Positions 24,456 to 32,273 of a stretch of 64,000 nt of DNA are shown here, in pieces. Under the pieces are notes generated by a model. It was given only the letters and a program-made list of their open reading frames with translations, was not told the origin of the DNA and ran no database searches. The stretch's first letter is position 1; each line of letters starts with the position of its first letter. Location of the stretch: contig DAOMOK010000012.1 in assembly GCA_035444285.1 (NCBI GenBank), positions 62,001-126,000 of the forward strand, in the 5' to 3' direction. The position numbers were made by a program, and so were the translations under genes. This DNA is from CAADGU01 sp035444285. Its GTDB lineage: Bacteria > Chloroflexota > Anaerolineae > Promineifilales > Promineifilaceae.

Positions 24456-26456
24456 AGGCCGGTCAAATAGCAACAGCCCCTCAATCTGCGACATGATCTG
24501 CTCATTGCTAAAGCCGCTGCCGCTGATGGCGCCGGCAGGGCAGGCCGCCACACAAGTGCCACATCCCTGGCACAGCGCATGATTGATCTCCGACACCATC
24601 TTGTCCTCATGGAACAAAATGGCGTTGAACGGGCAGAGGCCATTGCAAATGCGGCAGCCAGAGCAGTGGCGCGCGTCTATGGTGGCCCGCACCGGTTCCA
24701 GCTCGATTTCGCCTTTGTTAATCCGACCCAACACACGGGCCGCCGCCGCCGCCCCTTGAGACACACTGGCGGGAATATCCTTTGGCCCTTGCACGGTTCC
24801 GGCAATGAAAATGCCCTCGGTCATGGTAGCCACAGGGTCAAGTTTGGGATGCCTCTCAATAAACCAGCCATTGGCGCTGCACGAGATACCAAACTGCTGT
24901 GCTACCGCTTTGGCATCGTGGCGGGGTTCCAGCCCGGCCGACAGCACCACCATGTCCACCGGAATACGCCGCTGCCGCCCGGCGAGCGTATCTTCCACCT
25001 GCACGATCAGTTTGCCATCTTCGCTGGGCAGGCGGGCAGCGTCGGTCACTTCGGCCACCCGGCCGCGTACAAAAATCGTGCCCTCTTCCAATACCCGCTG
25101 GTAGAACTCGTCGTAATCCTTGAAGGCGGTGCGCATGTCAATGTAAAAGTTGTAGACGCGCGCGCCGGTACGCTCTTTGACCAGATGGGCAAATTTGAGG
25201 CTGGACATGCAGCAGATGACGGAGCAGTAGTTGTTGTAGTTGCGGTCGCGGCTGCCCACGCAGTGGATGACGGCTACCGTTTCCGGCTTCGTCACACCAT
25301 CACGCAGCACAATCTGGCCGTTGGTTGGCCCGGCCGCGTTACACAGGCGTTCAAATTCCAGACTGGTGAAGACATTGGCCAGACGGCCGTAGCCGTATTG
25401 CGGCACTCTGCGGGCGTCAAACAAATCAAAGCCCGTCGCCAGAATAATGTTACCCACCTGCACGGTGATAAATTCTTCTTCCTGGTCAAATTTGATGGCG
25501 TCGGTGGGGCAGAACTTTTCGCAGGCGCGGCACTTACCGTTGATAAAATAGGTGCAGTTCTCCGGGTCAATCACCGGATACTTGGGCACGGCCTGGGCGA
25601 AGGGGGTATAGACCGCTTTACGGTAGCCCAGCCCGGCCTCAAACACATCATCAATCACCCGTTTCGGGCACTTCTCCCAGCAAATGCCACAGCCCGTACA
25701 CAAATCCGTGTCAATGTAGCGCGGCTTTTTGCGGATGACGACGGTGAAGTTACCCACAAAGCCATCTACCCGTACCACTTCGCTCCAGGTGAACAGGTCA
25801 ATGTGGGGATGGCCGCCCGCGTCCACCATCTTCGGCGTCAGGATGCAGGCAGCGCAGTCCATGGTGGGGAAGGTCTTGTCAAACTGGGCCATATGCCCGC
25901 CAATGGAGGGTTCTCGCTCCACCAGATAGACTTGATGGCCGGAGTCGGCCAGTTCCAGCGCCGCCTGTATCCCGGCAATACCACCGCCCACCACCAGCGT
26001 GGCCGGGTGAATGGGAATATGCAGCGGCTCCAATGGTTCATTATGAATAACGCGCTCTACGCCGCCCGCTACTACCGCTTTGGCTTTTTCGGTGGCTGCT
26101 TGCCTGTCGGTGTGTACCCAGGAAACCTGCTCGCGGATGGAGACCAGTTCGCACAGGTACGGGTTCAGCCCGGCGCGGGCGCAGGCCGTGCGGAAGGTCT
26201 TTTCATGCAAATGGGGCGAACAGGCGGCAACGACGACGCGGGTCAGTCCTTCTTCTTTGATGTCCCGTTCGATCAGTTCTTGCCCCAGGCTGGAACACAT
26301 AAATTTGTAGTCATGGGTGATCACGACGCCTTCGTCGCCCATCCGCTCTTTGGCCCAGGCAGCTACATCAACCACATCTACTGTGGCCGCGATGTTGCTG
26401 CCGCAGTGGCACACGTAGACGCCGATACGTTCTTTGGGTTTTGATTGGTCGTTCAT
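24426..26456 (-). CDS. hdrA: Heterodisulfide reductase subunit A (FAD, FeS)
   Basis: 676 residues from ATG 26456 (MNDQSKPKERIGVYVCHCGSN). It holds the bifurcating FAD. The N-terminal domain (VCHCGSNIAATVDV, CSPHLHEKTFR) is typical of HdrA. The Rossmann FAD motif VVGGGIAGIQAALELADSG is near residue 150, and GGHMAQFDKTFPTMDCAACILTPKMV supplies the additional Cys region. Ferredoxin-like clusters follow: DLCTGCGICWEKCPKR, KCRACEKFCPTD, and near the C-terminus HCSGCRICNGLCPFN and LCQGCGTCVAACPAG. Length matches the common form without fusions. It interacts with HdrBC and MvhD encoded on either side. Confidence 0.95.
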   Translation of the reverse strand: MNDQSKPKERIGVYVCHCGSNIAATVDVVDVAAWAKERMGDEGVVITHDYKFMCSSLGQELIERDIKEEGLTRVVVAACSPHLHEKTFRTACARAGLNPYLCELVSIREQVSWVHTDRQAATEKAKAVVAGGVERVIHNEPLEPLHIPIHPATLVVGGGIAGIQAALELADSGHQVYLVEREPSIGGHMAQFDKTFPTMDCAACILTPKMVDAGGHPHIDLFTWSEVVRVDGFVGNFTVVIRKKPRYIDTDLCTGCGICWEKCPKRVIDDVFEAGLGYRKAVYTPFAQAVPKYPVIDPENCTYFINGKCRACEKFCPTDAIKFDQEEEFITVQVGNIILATGFDLFDARRVPQYGYGRLANVFTSLEFERLCNAAGPTNGQIVLRDGVTKPETVAVIHCVGSRDRNYNNYCSVICCMSSLKFAHLVKERTGARVYNFYIDMRTAFKDYDEFYQRVLEEGTIFVRGRVAEVTDAARLPSEDGKLIVQVEDTLAGRQRRIPVDMVVLSAGLEPRHDAKAVAQQFGISCSANGWFIERHPKLDPVATMTEGIFIAGTVQGPKDIPASVSQGAAAAARVLGRINKGEIELEPVRATIDARHCSGCRICNGLCPFNAILFHEDKMVSEINHALCQGCGTCVAACPAGAISGSGFSNEQIMSQIEGLLLFDRPVRSRHFSAV

Positions 26457-26476
26457 ACGCTTCTCTCTCAAAAACG

Positions 26477-26531
26477 GTTTGTAGTAGGCACTTTAGTGCC
26501 GTCAGAAGGCGATAAATCGCCTACTACAAAC
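26477..26531. repeat. 55-bp three-stem palindromic element, copy 2 (inverted)
   Basis: Same outer arms (GTTTGTAGTAGGC / GCCTACTACAAAC) with the two inner hairpins in the opposite order (GGCACTTTAGTGCC first). It lies between the hdrB stop at 26538 and the hdrA start at 26456. Confidence 0.85.
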
Positions 26532-26537
26532 AATTCC

Positions 26538-27515
26538 CTACTTCTTGAGTAGTGGCTGTGGCATAGGCAGGCTGGGGTCGTCGCGGCGGGTGCGGGGTTT
26601 GGCGGCAGGGGTTTCTTCGGGAACCTCGACGCCAATTTTGGCCAGGGCGGGGGCTGTGTTCACAAATTCTTTGCCCAGCCCCAATTCCACCGGATCGTGG
26701 CCGAAGGCCAGCCCCATGAGCTGTGTGAAGTAGACAATGGGCATGTGGTAGTTGGTGCGGAAATGTTTGTTGGCATCGTCCTGGTAGGCGTCCAGATTAA
26801 GCTGGCACATGGGGCACAGTGTCACCATGATGTCGGCCTCATACTGGTCGGCGGCGTACATCAGGCGGCGGATGAGTTCATAGGCGACCGGGGCGCTGAT
26901 CTGCGTCATGTGGCCGCCGCAGCAGTGGGTTTTCACCGGGAAATCTACCACCTCCGCGCCCAGCGCCTTCATCAGTTCGTCCATGATGGTGGGGTATTCG
27001 GGGCTGCCGAAGCGGTTTTCCGGGTCGGGGCGCACCACCATGCAGCCGTAGTAGGGAGCCACACGCAGTCCGGTCAACGGCCGTACCACCTTCCTCTTGA
27101 CCGCATCCAACCCCACTTTATGCACGATCACGTCCAGCAGGTGCCGGATTTTTAGCGTGCCGGGGTCATAATGCAGCCCACCGGCGGCCAATGCTTCATT
27201 CACCTGGGTGTTGAGACGGCCGTCCTTCTGCATATACCGGTCGGTCTTCGCCAGGTTTAGATAACAGGCGCTGCACCCGGCCAAGACCGTATTCACGCCA
27301 TTGGCTTGTTGGGCGGCCAGGGCCAGGTTACGGCCGTTCAGGGCATACGCCGGCAGCCGCGCCACCGAAATGTATTCCGTCGCGCCGCAGCAGTTCCAAT
27401 CCGCAATTTCTTCCAACTCCCAGCCAATATCTTGCTGAATCGCCAGCAAGGAATCCAGATACGGCCGGGCGCTGCGCTGCATAGAACAGCCGGGATAAAA
27501 CAGATATTTAGTCAT
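26538..27515 (-). CDS. hdrB: Heterodisulfide reductase subunit B (CCG domains)
   Basis: 325 residues from ATG 27515. It contains the two cysteine-rich CCG domains that bind the catalytic non-cubane FeS clusters: domain 1 with FYPGCSMQ, DWNCCGATE and GCSACYLNL, domain 2 with APYYGCMVVRP, HCCGGHMT and LCPMCQLNLD. Both sets are intact, so disulfide-type reduction is feasible. A Pro/Arg-rich tail of about 30 residues follows. The bacterial acceptor need not be CoM-S-S-CoB. It overlaps hdrC by 4 nt. Confidence 0.94.
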   Translation of the reverse strand: MTKYLFYPGCSMQRSARPYLDSLLAIQQDIGWELEEIADWNCCGATEYISVARLPAYALNGRNLALAAQQANGVNTVLAGCSACYLNLAKTDRYMQKDGRLNTQVNEALAAGGLHYDPGTLKIRHLLDVIVHKVGLDAVKRKVVRPLTGLRVAPYYGCMVVRPDPENRFGSPEYPTIMDELMKALGAEVVDFPVKTHCCGGHMTQISAPVAYELIRRLMYAADQYEADIMVTLCPMCQLNLDAYQDDANKHFRTNYHMPIVYFTQLMGLAFGHDPVELGLGKEFVNTAPALAKIGVEVPEETPAAKPRTRRDDPSLPMPQPLLKK

Positions 27516-28093
27516 AGTGTCGCCTCCACTTCTTTGGCCCGGTTAAGGATGGCCTGCAACTGGGGCATTTGCTCAATCTTTTGCGGTGATAAATCCATAC
27601 GCCCTTTGGTCAACAAGCCCAGCCCCATTTGGGCTGTATCGCGCAGCCCCGTAGGACGGTGGCGCAGAAAATGACGGGTAGCCAGGCCAAATTCAAAGCT
27701 ACGGCCGTAATTTTCCACATAATCCACAAACGTCTGCGACCAGTCCGGAGCCACGCTATCTACGTACCGCTCCTGGGCAATTGCCATATTCTTGAGCGTA
27801 TACATGATGTCCGGGATGTGTACCTCTTGCGGGCAGCGGATAGCGCAGTAATAACAGGAAACGCAGTACCAGGGTGTATTGCTGGCCAGCACTTCTTCTT
27901 CCATACCCGCCCGGATCATGGCAAAAATCTGGCGCGGTGTATTGTCCATATCATCACCAGACGGGCAGGAACCACCACACGTACCACACTGTATACACAT
28001 TTCCAGGCGAGACTCCCCCGGTGTGGCCGCCATGACCCTTTCCAGAAAATTAGCGGGAGTCCAGGTCTCTGTGGGGAATTGTTGGGTGGACAA
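27512..28093 (-). CDS. hdrC: Heterodisulfide reductase subunit C (two 4Fe-4S)
   Basis: 193 residues. The start is TTG 28093 (MSTQQFPTETW) with AAAGGAGGTGTCC directly before it; no ATG fits. Two 4Fe-4S sites, MCIQCGTCGGSCPSG and WYCVSCYYCAIRCPQEV, pass electrons from HdrA to HdrB. First gene of the hdrCBA-mvhDGA operon. The rare start codon with an almost perfect Shine-Dalgarno may tune expression. Confidence 0.93.
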   Translation of the reverse strand: MSTQQFPTETWTPANFLERVMAATPGESRLEMCIQCGTCGGSCPSGDDMDNTPRQIFAMIRAGMEEEVLASNTPWYCVSCYYCAIRCPQEVHIPDIMYTLKNMAIAQERYVDSVAPDWSQTFVDYVENYGRSFEFGLATRHFLRHRPTGLRDTAQMGLGLLTKGRMDLSPQKIEQMPQLQAILNRAKEVEATL

Positions 28094-28164
28094 AGGACAC
28101 CTCCTTTAGAATTATGAAGGATGAATTATGAATCAGGAATTTCATCCTTTGCAGGACGCCTCGG

Positions 28165-28196
28165 AAAACAAAAAAGCTCCACGCAGCGTGGAGCTT
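28165..28196 (-). terminator. Terminator-like hairpin in the hdrC leader
   Basis: On the minus strand AAGCTCCACGC-T-GCGTGGAGCTT is followed by a T-rich run. It stands only about 70 nt before the hdrC start, downstream of another terminator at 28419-28457, so it may attenuate transcription into hdrCBA-mvhDGA. The 405-nt gap (28094-28498) otherwise holds the palindrome at 28390. Confidence 0.7.
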
Positions 28197-28389
28197 ATTT
28201 CAACAAAACAAAGCGAATCGTCAGACCAATCATCCGGCCAGCAGCAATGGCCCTGGCTCCCCTTCCTGTTTGTTTGCGCCTGACGACTAACATGCTGCAC
28301 CCCAATCATCCATTTGTGGGAACAATGCAGGCAACGACGCACAATACTGGCGTCAGCCTAGCATGTTTGCGGAAATCCTGTTAGTGAAA

Positions 28390-28412
28390 TTTGTCACAAT
28401 TTGACTGACAAA
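28390..28412. promoter_or_regulatory. Palindrome TTTGTCA-N9-TGACAAA, candidate operator
   Basis: Perfect 7-bp arms separated by 9 bases lie between the NrfD-operon terminator and the hdr leader. Size and symmetry fit a dimeric CRP/FNR-superfamily-type regulator site. A further half-site (GGTCACA) follows directly. The regulator is unknown. Confidence 0.5.
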
Positions 28413-28418
28413 AGGTCA

Positions 28419-28457
28419 CAAAAAAGCGTCCGGGTGATCGGGCGATCACCCAGACGC
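28419..28457 (-). terminator. Rho-independent terminator of the octaheme/FeS/NrfD operon
   Basis: On the minus strand GCGTCTGGGTGATC-GCCC-GATCACCCGGACGC is followed by TTTTTT. It stands 42 nt after the stop of the small membrane protein gene at 28499. Confidence 0.85.
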
Positions 28458-28498
28458 GAGGGAGGGAGGAAGAGGCAGCCAGAAAACTGGCCGCCCAT

Positions 28499-28777
28499 TC
28501 AAACAGGTTTAATGGCCTGCCGGTAAATGGGGCAGTTCACACACACAGCAGGCAAGGCGCCTTCGGCCGTCATTCGTTTAGACCAGCAGCAGTCGCCATA
28601 GCGATAGTAGGCCGGGCAATACTGCCCTTGCGCCTGGGCGCGAGCGGCATCTTCCCGATTCCAGCGGTCAACCAGCCAGTTCATCAGATAACCCACACCA
28701 AATATCAACGCCGCCGGCACCAGACAGCGCAGAGCAAACAGTATCATTAACACCCCTGTGGCTTGAAACTCGTTCAT
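28499..28777 (-). CDS. Small membrane protein with Cys motifs, NrfD-module partner
   Basis: 92 residues from ATG 28777 (AGAGGAGGTTGTG upstream). A single membrane helix (VLMILFALRCLVPAALIFGVGYLMNWL, residues 8-34) is followed by a polar domain with Cys in YCPAYYRYGDCCWSKR and VCVNCPIYRQ, possibly a metal or FeS site. Last gene of the octaheme/FeS/NrfD operon, just before a terminator. A shorter relative lies at 32274-32396. Family not recognised. Confidence 0.75.
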   Translation of the reverse strand: MNEFQATGVLMILFALRCLVPAALIFGVGYLMNWLVDRWNREDAARAQAQGQYCPAYYRYGDCCWSKRMTAEGALPAVCVNCPIYRQAIKPV

Positions 28778-28795
28778 CACAACCTCCTCTAGCCT

Positions 28796-28850
28796 GTTCG
28801 TAGTAGGCGATTTATCGCCCTTCTGCGGCACTCAAGTGCCCACTACGAAC
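28796..28850. repeat. 55-bp three-stem palindromic element, copy 3
   Basis: GTTCGTAGTAGGC / GCCCACTACGAAC arms with inner hairpins GGCGATTTATCGCC and GGCACTCAAGTGCC. The NrfD-like gene ends within it (stop TAA inside GGCGATAAATCGCC), and the following small gene begins 19 nt later. Confidence 0.85.
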
Positions 28851-30065
28851 GGGCATGGTTTCATGCACAGTGTCTACCAGGCGATGATCCACCACATACA
28901 GGTAACGGACGCCGATGGTAAATCCGAAAAGGCCAAAGGCAATCACACCCAGGCCCACCTGCCACTCGATGAGCGCAGGTGTGTAGCTGGTGAAAAGTGG
29001 CACAATTTGCTCTGGAAGATAGCTAAACACCACCAGTTGGCCGATCATATTGGTGTCCCACCGGTAAGCAACCAGGCCAATGACCACAAAGAGCAGGGCT
29101 AACCAGTGCAGCGCCGGCCGGTTACGCAGCCGGGCGCTCAGTAAAATCACCATGGGGACGAAGATGCCCAGGAACATTTCCAGCACCCAGAAGTTAAAGG
29201 CGAATTCGCCGCCGGTGAGCATGTGGAAGGCTTCAGTGCGGCCTGGCTGGTGGGTGTAGACCATGCTCAATGTGTCCCACACCCGCAGGTAAAGCAGGGC
29301 GACCAGCACCCAACCAATGAAATGGGAAACTCTATCCAACCGCCAGTTGTCCACATAGGCGCGGGGTGTGATGGCGGCAGCCGTCTTGGAAGCGAAGACA
29401 GTCAGGGCTGGCCCGGCCGCCAACGCGGAGACGAGGAAGAGAATGGCCAGGGTGGACTTGTACCAAAACGGCCGTGCCGCCAAGACCCCATATGTCGCCC
29501 CCAATGAAGACTGGTGCATCAGCGACAGCAGCAGGCCACACACCGCCAGGATGGGCGCTAACACATGCACCCATTCCATACCCTGCCCCAGCCGGGGCCA
29601 ACGGCGCTGTACAATATCGGCCCGGCCCAAGATGGGGATCACTTCCAGCGTCAGCACGGTAAAGTAAAGGGCCACGCACATGGTCACTTCCCAAAGCGGC
29701 GAGTGGATGTTCCAATAAACCAGGGCGTGCCAGAAACGGTCGGGGCGGCCAATGTCCATGAGCAGCGTCATCATAGCCATGGTATAGCCGAGTAAACCGA
29801 TGAACACGGCCGTGCGCGCCACCGGTTTCAGTTCCTCCTTTTTCAGCAAATAAACCGCCGCCGAAAGAGAGAATGCACCTGCGGCCAGAGCGATGGATGA
29901 CAGATCAATGCCAATCCATAATCCCCAGGGCGTCAGGTCTGACAGATTAGTAATGACCAACCCCTGCGTGAGAACCTGATACGCACCCGCCAGCCCCCAG
30001 GCCATAAATGCCAGCAGGGTAATCATCCAGAACGGGAAAATGTAGCGTTGGATTTTTGTTTTCAT
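28812..30065 (-). CDS. NrfD/HybB-family quinone-interacting membrane subunit
   Basis: 417 residues from ATG 30065 (CGGAGGACACC upstream). About ten membrane helices. Features of the polysulfide reductase NrfD family are visible: PWGLWIGIDLSSIALAAGAF, LLMDIGRPDRFWHALVYWN (DxGRP..F) and SPLWEV. It probably oxidises or reduces menaquinol at the membrane and exchanges electrons with the FeS protein encoded upstream. Gene order octaheme cytochrome, FeS protein, NrfD, small membrane protein. The C-terminal tail (SGHLSAAEGR) is encoded by a 55-bp repeat. Confidence 0.9.
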   Translation of the reverse strand: MKTKIQRYIFPFWMITLLAFMAWGLAGAYQVLTQGLVITNLSDLTPWGLWIGIDLSSIALAAGAFSLSAAVYLLKKEELKPVARTAVFIGLLGYTMAMMTLLMDIGRPDRFWHALVYWNIHSPLWEVTMCVALYFTVLTLEVIPILGRADIVQRRWPRLGQGMEWVHVLAPILAVCGLLLSLMHQSSLGATYGVLAARPFWYKSTLAILFLVSALAAGPALTVFASKTAAAITPRAYVDNWRLDRVSHFIGWVLVALLYLRVWDTLSMVYTHQPGRTEAFHMLTGGEFAFNFWVLEMFLGIFVPMVILLSARLRNRPALHWLALLFVVIGLVAYRWDTNMIGQLVVFSYLPEQIVPLFTSYTPALIEWQVGLGVIAFGLFGFTIGVRYLYVVDHRLVDTVHETMPVRSGHLSAAEGR

Positions 30066-30082
30066 GGTGTCCTCCGAGTGGA

Positions 30083-30115
30083 AGACCCTAAGGGTTTTTG
30101 AAACCCTTAGGGTCT
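30083..30115. repeat. Inverted repeat, GACCCTAAGGG family, copy 2
   Basis: AGACCCTAAGGGTTT-TTG-AAACCCTTAGGGTCT in the 57-nt gap between the FeS protein and the NrfD-like gene. Confidence 0.8.
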
Positions 30116-30122
30116 GGTTCGT

Positions 30123-30932
30123 TTATCCACACGTCAAATCCGCTTCCGGGTCGGGGCGGTTGGTGGCCGGTAAATAGTAGACACGGGGGTCTGTGCCCAA
30201 ATCGCGGCGTAATTGCACCGCCTGATGATTTTTCAAGACCTGGCTCACGGGTGAATCGGGATCATTCAGATCGCCAAAGTACCGCGCCTTACGCGGGCAG
30301 GCGACCACACAAGCGGGCGTAGCTTGCGGGTCTACGCCGGGCATCAGACCTTCAGCCAGGCCGCGATCAATGCGTTGCACGCAGAAAGAGCATTTTTCCA
30401 CCACGCCACGCGGTCGGCGCGGGATTTCCGGCTGGCCATATTGTGGTACCGCCGGATTTTCGCCGGTAAACTCTTGCCAGTTGAAGGTGCGCGCCCCATA
30501 GGAGCAGGCCAACTGGCAGTAGCGGCAGCCGATACAGCGATCATAATCCATGACCACAATGCCATCGGCGCGTTTGTAGGTGGCCTTGACCGGGCAAACA
30601 CTGACGCAAGGTGCTTCCTGGCAATGCATACAGGGCACGGGCACGTTGATGGGTTTACCGTTTACTTCATCAGCTTCTACCATGCGTACCCAGGAAGCGC
30701 CGGGAGCGGTGTCATTGCGGGCCTGGCAGGCTAACTGGCAGTCGCCACAGCCAACGCAGCGATTGAGGTCTATGACCATCGCCCATTGGTGTTCACCACT
30801 GACTTCGTCCTCAGGAGGTGTGGATTCAGCGATTTTGGGCAATCCTTTGGTGCTGAGAGCGATGGTGGTCACGGCCGTGCCCGCAGCCGCCATCATCATA
30901 AATTCGCGGCGGGGAAATGTTTTTTCGTTCAT
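30123..30932 (-). CDS. Tat-exported ferredoxin-like FeS subunit (HybA/NrfC/PsrB type)
   Basis: 269 residues from ATG 30932 (MNEKTFPRREFMMMAAAG; GGGAGGAAATAAG upstream). The twin-arginine motif FPRREFM at residues 6-12 followed by a hydrophobic stretch predicts Tat export. Four [4Fe-4S] clusters are indicated by RCVGCGDCQLACQ, PCMHCQEAPCVSVCP, RCIGCRYCQLACS and KCSFCVQRID plus ACVVACP. It relays electrons between the octaheme cytochrome and NrfD on the outer face of the membrane. One nt separates it from the octaheme gene. No molybdopterin catalytic subunit accompanies it. Confidence 0.93.
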   Translation of the reverse strand: MNEKTFPRREFMMMAAAGTAVTTIALSTKGLPKIAESTPPEDEVSGEHQWAMVIDLNRCVGCGDCQLACQARNDTAPGASWVRMVEADEVNGKPINVPVPCMHCQEAPCVSVCPVKATYKRADGIVVMDYDRCIGCRYCQLACSYGARTFNWQEFTGENPAVPQYGQPEIPRRPRGVVEKCSFCVQRIDRGLAEGLMPGVDPQATPACVVACPRKARYFGDLNDPDSPVSQVLKNHQAVQLRRDLGTDPRVYYLPATNRPDPEADLTCG

Positions 30933-30933
30933 C

Positions 30934-31893
30934 TTATTTCCTCCCTTCTTCGTCATTGTGGTGGCGGCGGAACTGCTTTTCTACCCAGGGCGACCCCACC
31001 AAACCAAACAACATGCCGGTCAGCGCCGCCAGAATAATGAAATTCAACGAGGTGTTGGGCGTGCTTTGCGGCTGGTTGTTTAAACTGTGACTGTCAGCAT
31101 CACCTAAAAGCGACATCACACCAGCCTGTACAACCAGCGGCTCAACCTGTGTGGCCGTAGGCGCAATCGTCGTGGCTATTTGTTTTTCCATTGGATAATG
31201 CATCTGGCTGCCATGACATTCGGTACAGTTCTGTTCACCGACGGTGAAGTTATGTTGGCGACTGCCATGCCCATCCCCCATGGCGCCATCAGCAAGCTGG
31301 AAGTGGCAATCGGTGCAGAGCAGCCCTTCCATGGCATGGTTGGTAAAGCTGTAGAAATGGGTCTGCTCCCGATGGCAGGCGGCACAAGTATCGGCCACAC
31401 CACCAGCCCGCAAACTGTTGTCGTGCGGGTTGTGGCAGCGGATACAGGCCATGCCTTCCTGCCCATGATGGCTTTCGCTTAGCTGGTTGAAGGTATCAGT
31501 ATGGCACTGCCCGCACAACCGGGATGAGGTGTCGGTGTACATGATCTTTTGTGGGTGTTCGTGAGGGGCTGAGGGGTGGCAAACCTGGCAGGCAACGCCT
31601 TCGCTTTCATATTGGCCTGTGGCGGGGTCGTAGCCGGTGGTGTGGCAGGCCAGACATTCAGTGGGGCTGCCCTGCTCTTGCCAGGCTTTGACAAAGCCGG
31701 CCATGGCAGACGCCTGGCTGTGGGTGCTGTTTTCCCACATGGTTGTCGCCGTTTCGTGGCAGCTTCCACAGTCTTCGGGGTCAACAGGGGTGGTGGGTGG
31801 TTCGTCGCTTTGGGCCAGGACGATCACGGCCGTGACCGCCCCCAGCAGCAGCGCACAAACTACACCGATGAAAAGTCGTTTTATTGTGTGCAT
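30934..31893 (-). CDS. Octaheme c-type cytochrome, membrane anchored
   Basis: 319 residues from ATG 31893 (GGGAGGAAGTA upstream). A signal peptide or anchor covers residues 5-27. Eight CXXCH motifs follow in about 190 residues (CGSCH, CLACH, CQVCH, CGQCH, CIRCH, CAACH, CTDCH, CTECH). A C-terminal helix (LNFIILAALTGMLFGLVG) anchors it, with a short basic cytoplasmic tail. Spacing resembles the cytochrome c families found with NrfD modules. It probably accepts electrons from menaquinol through the FeS and NrfD subunits and passes them to other periplasmic cytochromes. First gene of its operon. Confidence 0.92.
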   Translation of the reverse strand: MHTIKRLFIGVVCALLLGAVTAVIVLAQSDEPPTTPVDPEDCGSCHETATTMWENSTHSQASAMAGFVKAWQEQGSPTECLACHTTGYDPATGQYESEGVACQVCHPSAPHEHPQKIMYTDTSSRLCGQCHTDTFNQLSESHHGQEGMACIRCHNPHDNSLRAGGVADTCAACHREQTHFYSFTNHAMEGLLCTDCHFQLADGAMGDGHGSRQHNFTVGEQNCTECHGSQMHYPMEKQIATTIAPTATQVEPLVVQAGVMSLLGDADSHSLNNQPQSTPNTSLNFIILAALTGMLFGLVGSPWVEKQFRRHHNDEEGRK

Positions 31894-31904
31894 TACTTCC
31901 TCCC

Positions 31905-32000
31905 TTGATCCGTAATCCGTAATCCGTAATCGGTAATCCGTATTTCGTATTTCGTATTTCGTATTACGTAAACCGATTACGGGTCACGGATAACGAGTTC
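31905..32000. repeat. Heptamer repeat palindrome upstream of the octaheme operon
   Basis: Tandem TCCGTAA/TTCGTAT units (ATCCGTAATCCGTAATCGGT...) face GTAAACCGATTACGGGTCACGG units. It lies within the 380-nt intergenic region 31894-32273 in the 5' leader or promoter zone. Confidence 0.7.
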
Positions 32001-32062
32001 CAGATAAAAATCCGTCAAGAGAAGTGTAGGTTTTGGGGAGTGGACACACAATTGGCAGGCCA

Positions 32063-32103
32063 CCCCATTTGCGTATGGGGTGTTTACCCCATACGGCATG
32101 GGG
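32063..32103. promoter_or_regulatory. Large inverted repeat, candidate operator of the octaheme operon
   Basis: CCCCATTTGCGTATGGGGT-GTTT-ACCCCATACGGCATGGGG, each arm itself containing a smaller CCCCAT/ATGGGG palindrome. It is about 170 nt upstream of the octaheme start and is not shared with other gaps, so a regulatory site is more likely than a dispersed repeat. Confidence 0.5.
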
Positions 32104-32185
32104 AGTTGACCCAGGTAAAGATGGGATGCTGCCGGATAGACGGCCGTGCCCCGGCCGGGTATGCTGTGGGTATCAAGAGGTTGGA

Positions 32186-32260
32186 ATTCGTCAACCGTGA
32201 ACCGTGATTCGTGAACCGATTACGGATTTCCGATTACGGACTACGGACTACGGACTCCCC
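32186..32260. repeat. Heptamer repeat array before a small gene
   Basis: CGTCAACCGTGAACCGTGATTCGTGAACCG units are followed by GATTACGGA/CTACGGA units, directly ahead of the ribosome-binding site of the 40-residue gene at 32274. Confidence 0.65.
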
Positions 32261-32273
32261 GGAGGTTATGATG

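Noticed and set aside
24579..26444. 621-codon open frame on the plus strand
   Set aside because: Exact antisense shadow of hdrA with no recognisable domain; HdrA is unambiguous.
24401..28850. 55-bp element as an insertion-sequence end or IS remnant
   Set aside because: No transposase gene or fragment lies near any copy, and each copy is a complete symmetric unit without a body between ends. It is kept as a repeat only.
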